Shown here: positions 36,775-48,300 of the stretch, in pieces | Numbering within the stretch: position 1 is the first letter of the stretch | Layout of the letters: every line of letters starts with the position of its first letter | Origin: Ptychodera flava | Lineage: Eukaryota > Hemichordata > Enteropneusta > Ptychoderidae | Length of the DNA: 64,000 bases | Direction of reading: 5' to 3' | Assembly: GCF_041260155.1 (NCBI RefSeq) | Contig: NC_091936.1 | Location: 36,975,866-37,039,865, forward strand | Notes under the pieces: generated by a model | Database searches by the model: none | Told to the model about the DNA's origin: nothing | The model's input: only the letters and a program-made list of their open reading frames with translations | Program-made: the position numbers and the translations under genes

Positions 36775-37452
36775 GGGTTGTACTATCGATGACCCTTGCC
36801 AAGGGATAATCAAGTTCTCCTGCCAGAAAATATACGTCTTTACACAAAGCAAATGTGCAAGATGGCTTGGCCAGATTGCCAGCACACTGGATATTCTGGC
36901 AAGGTAATTTATTCTTTTCTAAAATATTATACACAAAACGAATTCTGTAAAGTTATAAAATGAAATTCATTGACCAAAACAATTTGTTGTGTGTGCGGCA
37001 GTATCACAGAATTTCTTTCGACTATTTCACAAACGTTACAAAAAGGCTGTACTTATTTCCATGATATTTGTCACGTATGTCTTGTGTTTAATAATTTCAG
37101 GTGAATGCGGCAACATCTCTGTACCATCAGGGATTCGATGAGCAGCTTATCAAAGAACAAACAGGTCACAGATCAGATGACTGTTTACGCGCCTCAAATG
37201 TATGTCTACTGCACAACAAAAGCATGTGTCGATGTATTACTACCACCTCCATCTAGTGTTAAATCAGAGGAATCTGTAAGTAAACCAGCTTCTCAAGTTA
37301 CAACAAAACAATGTAACAAAACAGACAAGATTGGTCCAACCCAAGAAGACGCCGAATCTAAAGATGGACAGTCTTCATCAACAAATCATGTTGCTTACAT
37401 TGAGCATGGTCTAAAGAAAGTTAAAATTGAATTATATAATGTGATGCTATAA
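36775..37452 (+). pseudogene. Crypton-type tyrosine recombinase relic (C-terminal part)
   Basis: Exon 36775-36903 reads LYYR, stop, PLPRDNQVLLP, then MCKMAWPDCQHTGYSGK, ending at a GTAATT donor. An acceptor TTTCAG at 37100 opens VNAATSLYHQGFDEQLIKEQ then TGHRSDDCLRAS. Joined, this is the C-terminal core of Crypton/DUF3504-type recombinases (ZMYM/QRICH1/KCTD1 relatives): a TNHSGK-like box, the DEQLI..QTGHRS motif, then a region where the catalytic tyrosine should follow (LRxY). Here that position is not Tyr. An in-frame stop sits in YYR-PLPR and the frame closes at 37256. A +1 frame continues with VDVLLPPP, like the usual VLQPP tail, to 37452, so it is broken by at least one stop and one frameshift. 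Palindromes lie on both sides. Confidence 0.65.
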
Positions 37453-37521
37453 CATATCAGTTGAACAAATTGTCTTCATTTTGTTGTTGAATGTGTGTGA
37501 ATGCTTTAGACATCTCGACTT

Positions 37522-37701
37522 GACCTATTGTTCTCTTGCAAATTAGTAATCAGTCATACTTTTTTTCATATTTAAATAAGTAATCACTACACTTTTATTG
37601 ATATGATAATTATTTTCTTTCATTAAAGTGTGGTGATTACTTATTTACATATGAATAAAAGTATGACTGATTACTTATTTTGCATAAGAACAATAGGTGT
37701 C
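37522..37701. mobile_element. Foldback element (~180 bp)
   Basis: The left arm GACCTATTGTTCTCTTGCAA, then TAATCAGTCATACTTTT and AAGTAATCACTACACTT, pairs with AAGTGTGGTGATTACTT, AAAAGTATGACTGATTA and TTGCATAAGAACAATAGGTG at the right. It shares the core AAGTGTGGTGATTAC with the palindrome at 36014-36146. Confidence 0.7.
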
Positions 37702-39082
37702 AGTCGTGTTTTCAGGGATAAATGGATGGCAAGAACAATAGGTCACATGACCTGGAGTGGTATAAGAATGCAAAGAACGGTTGCGACTATCCCGGACGGC
37801 GACTTTTCTCAGGCGTTTGTACGTCGTCGCTGGACTCCATTGTATACATCTAGCGTTTCCCTGGCGAATACGTGACAGGTACTGACTGCTATAGAACTAA
37901 ATAAAAATCCACTTTAATTCTTTTGCAAAACCGTGATGAAGTGTCGGTTACCCTTACTTCACTGCGGCGCTCCCATCCGGCCTCCTACGCAGTGCAATCT
38001 CGGTAAGAGAGGCTATCTGGTGTGGCGTAATAAATGAACATTGAGTGACAAATCAGTACACTTGCAGTGAAGGACAGCTGTGCATGTTTAATGAGTTGTA
38101 CATGCCGAAATTCCAGATACAGACTAAATCATAATGCCGTCTTCATCAGATACCAGAAGACCAGTAGTAATCAAAGTGAGACTTGGGTGGACACCGTGGC
38201 CAATGGGTATGTGTGAAGACAGTGCAGTGGAAAATGAAATTTAATGCAATGAAACACTGAATGCAGTCATTCTTTGGAAGAAATATCTTAATGACATATC
38301 AAGAACGAACAAAAGTAATTGACCAGTTAACAAAGCTCTCTCATGTGATTATAGGGCTAGTTTTATACTTGTCGATGTTTGATGATGGAAAGGAACACGA
38401 AAACAACTAACTTAAACAATCATTATAAAAACTACCAATAAACCTCAATAGCGACAAAATTCCAAGCAAAACATTACACTATGGTTCAGGGTGTTCATTT
38501 ACAAAGTTCACTCAAAATGTACTTTGAAAACGATAGTATTTTGACAACCGTACCGGCAGCTACTTACTAAACTAAAGTCTGTTGAAAAAGAGTACTAAAT
38601 ATCGTTGTCTTTCAGGTCAATAAGTGATTGAATCAAAAAATGTGTCATGAAACGGTAAAACAACAACTGATAAATAAGTAATTTTTCTCAAGAGTGACTT
38701 GAAACGCCTCGCCTGAAAGAAAATTTCATCCCGTTCCACAGAAACTGGCTGCGTTTTCGAGCGCCGCAGCTATGAACGATAGGTCTGGGGAATCCCCGCG
38801 AAAATCGCTCACACTCGTCCAAAACATTGATCGTTCGCTTTTGAGCTGCATGATTCAGCTTGTTGAAAATATTTTCATTTCGTAGATAATTAATTAAATT
38901 TCTTATTTTTTCTTTTGTTTGTTAATTAAAAGTCATTTTAATGTTTTTAGATGCTTTAAAACAATTAAAACCCGCTAAAAAAGCGACTATTTGGCCAAAA
39001 TTCAAACGAAAAACACGAAAATAAAGCTCAAATCATGGGCTATTTATATATGAATACGCTTACGCTCAAATGCGATAGAACA
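37702..39082. other. Intergenic, no gene recognised
   Basis: Contains AGGTCACATGACCT at 37739-37752, a TCACATGA E-box core inside an inverted AGGTCA pair. A GC-rich patch lies at 37930-38020. No coding exon is supported. Confidence 0.3.
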
Positions 39083-40018
39083 AACATGGCGGCCACTCTC
39101 GCCGATGCACGATTTTGCATCAAAATTTTTCACTCATTTTCGTTCGTATGACTTTGAAACTCCAGGAAACGATTGAGAAGAAAGGGTTACCTTGAAGTAT
39201 TGAGGTATTTGCTGATAATTTGCCAAATTAAACGAGAACAAATGCTTAGAAAATTCCCACACGCTTACACACTGAGCGCTTTCAGAAGCCGTAGCATGAT
39301 CGTACTTAGTCTGTCAGACATGTGACTCGGATCATACCATGGATTACATCCATGATCATACGAATTTCCAAAACACCACTTGATACATTTGTTTTATTCC
39401 AAAAATGATCACACATATCAGTATTCATGATGTGGTTTTCATGATGCACCGGTACACAGTAAATCTTAATGAAATGGACGTACTGTAGTTCTTTTTCAAG
39501 TACATGATTACAATCGTGCAGAAGGAAAAGATCAATGCGATAGAATGCTGTGTATACACAGGCTCAGCAGTGGGCTAAAAATAGCGAGTTGAAAACATGG
39601 TGGCCACTCTCGCCGATGCACGATTTTGCATCAAAATTTTTCACTCATTTTTGTTCGTATGACTTTGAAACTCCAGGAAACGATTGAGAAGAAAGGGTTA
39701 CCATGAAGTATTGAGGTATTTGCTGATAATTTGCCAAATTAAACGAGAACAAAATGCTTTGAAAATTCCCATGTCACACGCTTACACATTGAGCGCTTTC
39801 AGAAGCCGTAGCATGATCGTACTTAGTCTGTCAGACATGTGACTCGGATCATACGAATTTCCAAAACACCACTTGATAAATTTGCTTTATTCCAAAAATG
39901 ATCACACAATATCAGTATTCATGATGTGGTTTTCATGATGTACACAGTAAATCTTAATGAATTGGACGTAGTTCTTTTTCAAGTACAAGATTACAATCGT
40001 GCACCGGGAAAAGATGAT
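39083..40018. repeat. Tandem direct duplication, period ~511 bp
   Basis: 39083-39533 and 39594-40018 share long identical stretches (AACATGG-GGCCACTCTCGCC, TTTGAAACTCCAGGAAACGA, CTGTCAGACATGTGACTCGG). Copy 1 has about 24 extra bases forming a local CCATGGATTACATCCATGATC structure. The first copy carries AACATGGCGGC, a textbook YY1-type motif. No coding frame. Confidence 0.85.
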
Positions 40019-40314
40019 ATAGGAGCACAGGGACTGTGCACATGTGATAGCAGTAACAAGGACGGTATCAGATCCAAAGTTCAGATAATTCTCACCGCTA
40101 GATGGCGCTATACAAAAACTTTTGGTACTCACACTTGGCACGTTTTTTACCAGTACATGTATATCCAAATGTGAGCCATAATGACCATTTAATTAATAAG
40201 CCACACCCACCAAAATCTAATCAGATCTAGATCTTATCATAACAATGCTACATACCAAATTTCATACAATTGGGCCCAGGGGTTCTCAAGTTATGAGTGG
40301 AACAAAATCTGTCT

Positions 40315-40370
40315 ACGGACGACAGACGGACAGACGGACGGACAGACGGACAGACGGACACACACACAGA
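40315..40370. repeat. GACGGACA minisatellite within a dispersed repeat end
   Basis: GACAGACGGACAGACGGACG-type units run about 55 bases. They follow CAAATTTCATACAATTGGGC CCAGGGGTTCTCAAG (about 40257-40291), which looks like the end of a dispersed element. Short plus and minus frames here are low-complexity artefacts. Confidence 0.8.
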
Positions 40371-42397
40371 AATTGTGGCAACATAGCCGGGACACCTTTA
40401 GCGCTTTGCGCCATGGTGTCCAAAAAGGAAATGGAGAATTGTGAGAGAGATGCGAATTTGTAAACCTCTAAATCAATTAATGTAACAATGTGAGATGGAT
40501 TGAAATGAAAAGCCAATTCAGAAGCTACAGTGCGTCAAAAAGATTTTATTTCACTGAATTTCTACATGGTGCTTTTATTTAACGATAAACAACAGACAAA
40601 CAGTTTGAACTGACAAGCAAATTTAGGGAAAAATGCCAGTATGTGATAAAAATATGAGTTTATCCGGTAAATAAAAATCTTGATATAGTAAGGCAGAGGT
40701 AGTTAACTAATCTATCTTTAGTGAATGTAACGAGAAGGGACATTCAAAAAGTATCTTTTCAAGACAAGTAAGTTTAAGGGAAGGTGACAAATGTTCGAAA
40801 ATGCAAACTACAACGAATTTGAAGATATTATCCTCGTAATATTCCCAATTGCCCCTTTTCGCATGATATATTCTCATGGTTCTCTGCCTACTTTGTGATT
40901 TTGCCCTCTCCAAATATAACACTCCTCAAAGTAATTGCCTTCTACATATGTAAATCACACGCATTAAATTTACAAGATTGAAAAAAACTGAAAACTACTT
41001 ACTAATAGGATTGTATGACCGTTAAAGATATACGTCTTTTCAAACCAACAGAGCAACATCAGACTCAGCGAACCGTGGGCTGAAATTGCTGTATTATCTT
41101 ATTTGCAGCAACATCATTTTGACCAACGGAACTTAAACCAGATATGGGGAAAATGGAAACCCATTGATATGTGACGAAAGTATAGGGTCAACTAACTGTA
41201 CATTAAAAAGTTTTGGAAATTTAGTTTTTTAATTCAATCCTAGGCTGCAAATTATAGCTTTCGCTATAAACAGTCACTGACCTTCTTCGGTTAGGTCAAC
41301 AAAGTAACCTTCTGAACATATCCAAATTATTTGATATTGGAAAGTACTACAGGCATTATTCATTTATAAGCTATGAATATTGATCAATAAATGTCATGTA
41401 TTCAACTGCTCATTATACAAGCCACGGTCACTCCACAAAAGTGACCGCGTACAAGCCTTACCTGTGTCGCGTGTTCGCCTATTGCCCACACTATTTCAAA
41501 GAAAACAGTGGGTATCTTTTAATTACCCTATACCCAATCCCCTTCATTAATTTGTTCTGCTGAATGCTGAGGCTTACTGCCCTGACCAACTAATTCGTAA
41601 GGAGCTCGTAAGGTAAAATCGGACCCTGAGAGTTTCACTCCTTTCCGTCTTTAATGTTATGCTAACTAGTTATTCATTTAATACAAATACATTTCCAGGC
41701 ATACTGAGATTTCTGCTCAGCCATGCCATATATCCTATACAGCAGGTTAACTCTAATCAAATCTATGAAAGCTTGGCCATAATTAACGCCTTAGGCCGCA
41801 GATCCAGAGACTTCTAAAGACACGGTCTACTCTCTCAGGGTACATGGAAATAATTTTTCTTTTTAAAGCCTTGAAGCAATTCTTTATTTGGCAGACAATT
41901 TTTTCACCATAATTGGCAAGTAACATTTTATATCCTCCAGCCTCCTCCAATAATCAAATAGTCCACCCTAATATCAAGTATTTTTATTTTACAACATGCA
42001 TTAACATTTTTCTAATTCAATGATAATAATAGTCATGACCTTAATAAACATTCAGCTACAAAGACCTCTGAAGCAGAACGGGACAACATGGAAATCAATC
42101 GAGATGTGACACAAGAAGAGTGTGGTCCAGAATTAGACCGCACTGTTTTTTGTCATATCTCGACAGACGTTGCTCCTTCTGCTTCAAGTTACATTTGTGT
42201 ATATGGTCTCGTCGGTGCAACTGATAGCTGCTTATACGATAATAAAGTAGTTTCAAGCTGACAGCTGACTGAGTCCGATACTGTTTTAGTCTGTCAAATG
42301 TTGCTGCAATGTCATTAATGTTAAGACTAAAAGGATGATTTGGAAACAAAGTACCAAACCTACGTAATATAGTAATTAATAAACATACAGCTGTACC
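40371..42397. other. Probable 3' UTR and flank of tyrosinase B
   Basis: Sequence between about 40790 and 40990 (CCCCTTTTCGCATGATATAT, GTGATTTTGCCCTCTCC, AATATAACACTCCTC) is a diverged counterpart of the tyrosinase A 3' UTR at about 10430-10560. It supports this being transcribed 3' UTR of B, or at least its conserved flank. No other gene is visible. Confidence 0.45.
40545..40550 (-). terminator. Polyadenylation signal for tyrosinase B
   Basis: AATAAA on the minus strand, with a second at 40574-40579. The context (GTGAAATAAAATC) parallels the A-gene signal (GTAAATAAAGTG). It lies about 1.85 kb past the B stop codon. Confidence 0.4.
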
Positions 42398-45300
42398 TCA
42401 GCGCCAAAATCTTGGCCAGATGGTCTGTAATAACACATTGGAAGTAGAAAATCCAGTGTTACTTGGCGACACCTGATTCTGACCCTTCCACAGTTTGCAG
42501 CAATAGATAATGATAATAATGATAATGATAAGTAATATTGCGCCACCAACGCAGAGAAGTACCACTAGCAAGATATCTGTATTAAAGATGGATTGAGAAA
42601 ATGCACAATTGTTAGCCTACTATAAGGTAGTGGACAGAATATACGGCTAGTTTTCAATCGGGTTCGAACCCACAACATACGGCATCAGTCGCCTAGCGGA
42701 GAGGCCACAGAGAGAACCGCTCGACTAAATCCCCACTCTCAAAAAAGAGTGGTTCAATAGCCGGCTAAGTTGTTACATTTTTCTGACTGAGACCGCTCCA
42801 CACGTTGTAGAGTTCGTGAAGCACTCACTCACGCATGCTCACTATCACACATCGCACATACAAACTTTATCGAGGCGAAGAAATTACAGGGGGAGGCCGG
42901 TGTTTTTGTAGGGGTGGGTCGCTACTTTTTGCAAAAGCGTTTCTGTAGGGGTCATGAAATTTCACGCATGTGCCTTGTGGGGAGGATCAAAATTTTTGCT
43001 CAACTACAAGAAGGCATGATATGGCTGATATGGTGCTTTATACAAAAATATGAAATCGGTACTAAGAGTCTATTAGGGAAACTATAAACATTGTCCCACT
43101 ATAAAACTAGCAATATCTGTGCGTTTATAGACGTTTGATAATTGATATTGATGTATTTGTTCAGAATACGGTGGTTACAAGTTCAGGATACACTACACAT
43201 GTTCGACTATGAGAAAACCATGATCTATTTTGTCCAATATAAAAACGTGATATCTTTGCATTTATAGACGTCTGATAATTGATATGTACTTGATTATAAT
43301 TGGGTGGCCGCAGGTACATATTTGTATAGGGAACCTGATTTTGAATTTCACTGATAATGTTGATTCACTATACCTGATAATCTACGGTAAAACTGAAATT
43401 TGTTTACAGTACTAGACTAACGAAATAAGTGCTTCTATAATTGTTTGACAATTAATTTAAAGGTATCTGATTAGAATGAGGTGCTTAAAATTGCAGGTGT
43501 GAACAACAAATATGATATTGTAATTTCAACCAAAAGTATTTACTCACTTCTCATGCTAGTCTAGAAGTAACCAATTGAACAATGCCCACCCCGGGCCCCC
43601 ATTTTAGTAAAGCTGTGCATTTATATTTATATGTTGTTAAATATGACTTTTAGACTCTCTATACAATTAGATTTCAAACTATAAATGAAGGTGAACATTA
43701 CAGATACTGTCCCTTTTTAATCTGAATAGCTTTTTGTTGTTTAAATGGTTGATAGAATTATTCATCGTGACAACGTGATCTCTTTTTCATCGACCTGAAA
43801 CCTATATATAAAAGATTGTTTGTAAAGGTAAAATGTATATTTCTGAAGGTTCAAAGGTCAAATGAGACATTACGAGTAATTTAAGATATTATTGATAAGG
43901 ACTTTGACTCGCAGGGGAAGCGTGACTGTATTTTGCTCACGAAAACTGGGGAGGGTCACTTATTTACTTGCAAACAATTTTGAAGGTTTTTGCTCGCAGC
44001 ATCATTTAAAAAAAAAACACGGGACCACCCTGATCAATTTCTGTGTAGTCACTGATAATATCGTCCCCGTGCAATTTGATCATGAACATCCTAAAACATC
44101 TAAGCCAAACGTTCTTTTAAACTGGGTCACATGGTGTATGAAAACAATTTTCATAAACATATGATTTCCAAGCTGCAGAAGACTGCTTGGCTTTTTTGTG
44201 CCTAACAGTGAAAATTATCCTATTCCGAGATACCTGTGAAGTTCTTTAAGTAGGAATATTGAATTGCGAATGATACCGACTCTCTAACAGCCCTCGCCGG
44301 CTACGCCTCAGACCGTACTAAAGCCGAAAAAAATTAAAAATGGAGAAACAAGTCCTTAGTTCTGCTATAGGACGGTCGGCTTGGAGAGCGTCGTTCCTAG
44401 AAATACCGTTGAAGGCGCATCACCATACGGTTGAGGATAGACATTAGTACCGAATGAGGGGCTGTGCGAGAGTCCAGAATGATTCAAGTTCAGCATATCA
44501 AAATCTCCGTAGTAAAATAGTAGAGAGTAACAATTTGGAAACGTTACGGGCGATTCAGAAGACCGTTCCGTTTATTATCATACTGTCTTACTATTGTAAT
44601 ATCAATTAATTGCACAATCTGTTTGGTTAAAAATGATTATTTTAATGTTTTTTTTTGGTTATCCTTGACGAAACGAAAACTTGTTTTAAATTTGTCAATC
44701 TAACCTATCGGTACACTTACTTGATGGTTGATCTGGCTCGCATGTCTCTGTTTCCTTGACAGCTTTCAGTTCCTGGTCTCGTTCGTCTGGATCAAGAGGG
44801 AGGCCTTTGTAAATAAAGAAATAACTGTCGATTAAAGCTTGATATCTTTATCATTATTAAAAACGAACCTACTCAAATTATTCCAAGAAGAATTAGGGAC
44901 TGGACACAAATTACAGGGGGGGATGGGTCGCCATTTTTCGCGCAAGCATTTTTGAAGGGTCATAAAATTTTGTGCAAGCCTATGGGGAGGGTCACCTTTT
45001 TTATGCATCAAAGCTGAAAGTGCATGTGCAAGTATTAAAGAATACGGAATACTGAAAAAAGAAAAAATGCCTCCTGGCACTTTCATTTTCTGTTGTTTCC
45101 ATTTTCAGCGCGCCCTTCGGGCGCAAGTTTAAGGGTATAATAAACAATGTATTGATGATCCAAGCAGCCACATTGATTTAACTTGTCATGATTTCTACTT
45201 GTCCAACTCCTCTATTGTAATATAAACTGTCCCCTATAATGACGCTTTCAATAACAATTTGGGAGATCACTTATTTGATATCATTCTCCCATTGACAATC

Positions 45301-48300
45301 CATTGGTATCAGTCGGTGTGAAATGTTCATGAAGCTGTTATATATTTTTCATTTTTTGAGGACATTGACTGAATACAAACTATTCAGAATAGTGCAAAAT
45401 GTCATCAATAACAACTGGAAGCTTCAGGTCGAACAACTTTTGAATAACAATTTAGGATCAGATAACCTACGAGTTATTTGTAGTTTCCTCATAGCCTACA
45501 ATGTATAGTGAATCAACATTCGGTGAAATTCCAAAATCAAATTTCTTGCACAACCATGGACTTGAAACCACTCTAGTCTAATCATGAACATTAATATTAA
45601 TAATTAGGTGTACATAAATGCACAGATTTACCTAGTTTTGTATTGGAAAAAAAAATATTCATAGTTTCATCATAGGCTGCCATGCATAGTGAATGGACAT
45701 TTCAGTGAAATTCCAAAATCAAATTTCTTGCACAACCATTGACTTGAAACCACTCTAGTCTAATCATGAACATTAAAACTAATAATTAGGTGTACATAAA
45801 TGCACAGATTTACCTAGTTTTGTATTGGAAAAAAATATTCATAGTTTTATCATAGGCTGCCATGCATAGTGAATGGACATTTTAGTGAAATTCCAAAATC
45901 AAATTTCTTGCACAACCATTGACTTGAAACCACTCTAGTCTAATCATGAACATTAATACTAATAATTAGGTGTACATAAATGCACAGATTTACCTAGTTT
46001 TGTATTGGAAAAAAATATTCATAGTTTCATCATAGGCTGCCATGCATAGTGAATGGACATTTCAGTGAAATTCCAAAATCAAATTGCTTGCACAACCATT
46101 GACTTGAAACCACTCTAGTCTAATCATGAACATTAAAACTAATAATTAGGTGTACAAAAATGCACAGATTTACCTAGTTTTGTATTGGAAAAAAAATATT
46201 CATAGTTTCATCATAGGCTTCCATGCATAGTGAATGGACATTTCAGTGAAATTCCAAAATCAAATTGCTTGCACAACCATTGACTTGAAACCACTCTAGT
46301 CTAATCATGAACATTAAAACTAATAATAAGGTGTACATAAATGCACAGATTTACCTAGTTTTGTATTGGAAAAAAATATTCATAGTTTCATCATAGGCTG
46401 CCATGCATAGTGAATGGACATTTCGGTGAAATTCAAATATCAAATTTCTTGCACAACCATTGACTTGAAACCACTCTAGTCTAATCATGAACATTAAAAC
46501 TAATAATTAGGTGTACAAAAATGCACAGATTTACCTAGTTTTGTATTGGAAAAAAAATATTCATAGTTTCATCATAGGCTGCCATGCATAGTGAATGGAC
46601 ATTTCAGTGAAATTCCAAAATCAAATTTCTTGCACAACCATTGACTTGAAACCACTCTAGTCTAGTCATGAACATTAATACTAATAATTAGGTGTACATA
46701 AATGCACAGATTTACCTAGTTTTGTATTTGGAAAAAAATATTCATAGTTTCATCATAGGCTGCCATGCATAGTGAATGGACATTATCGATGAAATCTAAA
46801 AATTACATTTTTGTACATGCATGCACTTTTTATCTGCAACTTCAAGCAAAGTACATTTACATGAAGTATCGCACACTTATGATTTGATATTTTATGGACA
46901 AAGCGTTATATCGGCCGCATTTTGCCTTCCTTTTGGGAGGGGACTTCAAAAGTATAGCAAGTCAGAAGGAGGTCTTGAACACATTGCGGGTTTTTTTGGG
47001 GGTATTGAGTAACAGGGGAGGGTCACTTATTTTCATGCACGGATAAGGGGGAGGGTCACTAATTTTTGTGCATGAACTTTTGAAGGGTCACTATTTTTGA
47101 TGCAGCGGTTTTTCGAAAAACACCGGCCCAACCCCCCCTGTAATTTATGTCCAGTCCCTTAGTTTACACAATACAATATCATAAAGTATACAGCCAAAAG
47201 TCTCATTTCAGATAGAAGACTCATATTAGAAAAGCCAATTAAGCAGAAAGATAACATAATTATCGATGTCCGAGATATTTGTTAATCTGTTGATTGGAAT
47301 AAATCAAAATCTTACCTTTATCATCAATTCCTTCGTAAGTATATCCGAAGTGTTCCGATCTCTGGAAGAACTCGTCATTAGTGTACACCGGGAAGAAGGG
47401 AACCATGTAGGAATAGCGATTGTGTCCCGTCGGAGTGGAAATTGTCGGAAACGCATCCCTTGTCGGATTGTGCTTTATAAACGAAATGCATATATGTAAA
47501 CATATATTAATTAGCACTTTGCTCGCTGAATAGTTCCTACAGCGAAACAGTGTGCGAAAAGTTAGAAAAAGCTAAGGTTTGCTCGCTGTCCCATTGTGAA
47601 AACTTATCCCTCCGCTCGATATCACAAGTATCTTTAAACAATGCCTTTAAGTTGAAATTAAAAATTACGTTGCATTCTTCCTTTTGTACGCTAACAAATG
47701 GCAAAAGGAGATTTTTATTTGATTTAATAAGCAGAAGCCTAGAATCACTCTTTGTATGGCCAACGGCCCAAGTAATATACAGGAAAACATTTACAGAGAA
47801 AAAAAGAATTAAATCATTTTGCTGGAATGATACAGAAATACTAATAACATATATCAAAATTGGTCAAACAACATTTACGTTTAGTAAACTTAGTTTATAA
47901 AAAGTCATTTATCAAATGTTGTAATTACCCAATAAAATATTTGCTGACAGCCACATCATTATAATTGAAACAAATCCTAACAAGTGAGCATAACAGTTCC
48001 CTACTAGGGCTCATTCTAGTTCATTGTTAGGGTTGGTTTCCATTATAATGACGTGACTGTCAGGAAAGCATCTACTGGGTAATTACAAAAATTTAATAAA
48101 TAATGTTTTATTAATAGCAAACAAGGTATACTATGTCTTCAAACACCGCACCAGCTACATTGTAATTCATCAGGAATAAAACAGAAACACATGGCATTGA
48201 CATTGCAAAGTCTGGTGATTTGTTAAATTAAATGTTTCTCTGTCTTATGTGTGTGGAGTGGCCGTGGTGTGTTGTGAAGCTGGTTAAATGTAAACAAGAC

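Noticed and set aside
36545-36934. 129-codon minus-strand frame
   Set aside because: It is antisense to the Crypton relic exon, which has much stronger motif support.
37105-37452. Independent 115-codon plus-strand gene
   Set aside because: Its first part is an alternative frame of the recombinase exon and only its second part resembles the recombinase tail, so it is treated as part of the broken Crypton relic.
42650-42735. Functional tRNA gene
   Set aside because: A- and B-box motifs are present but the 5' and 3' ends do not pair as an acceptor stem, so it is called a SINE head.
45477-46800. CRISPR-like array
   Set aside because: Units are 180 bp and contiguous without variable spacers, in a eukaryotic intron; this is satellite DNA.
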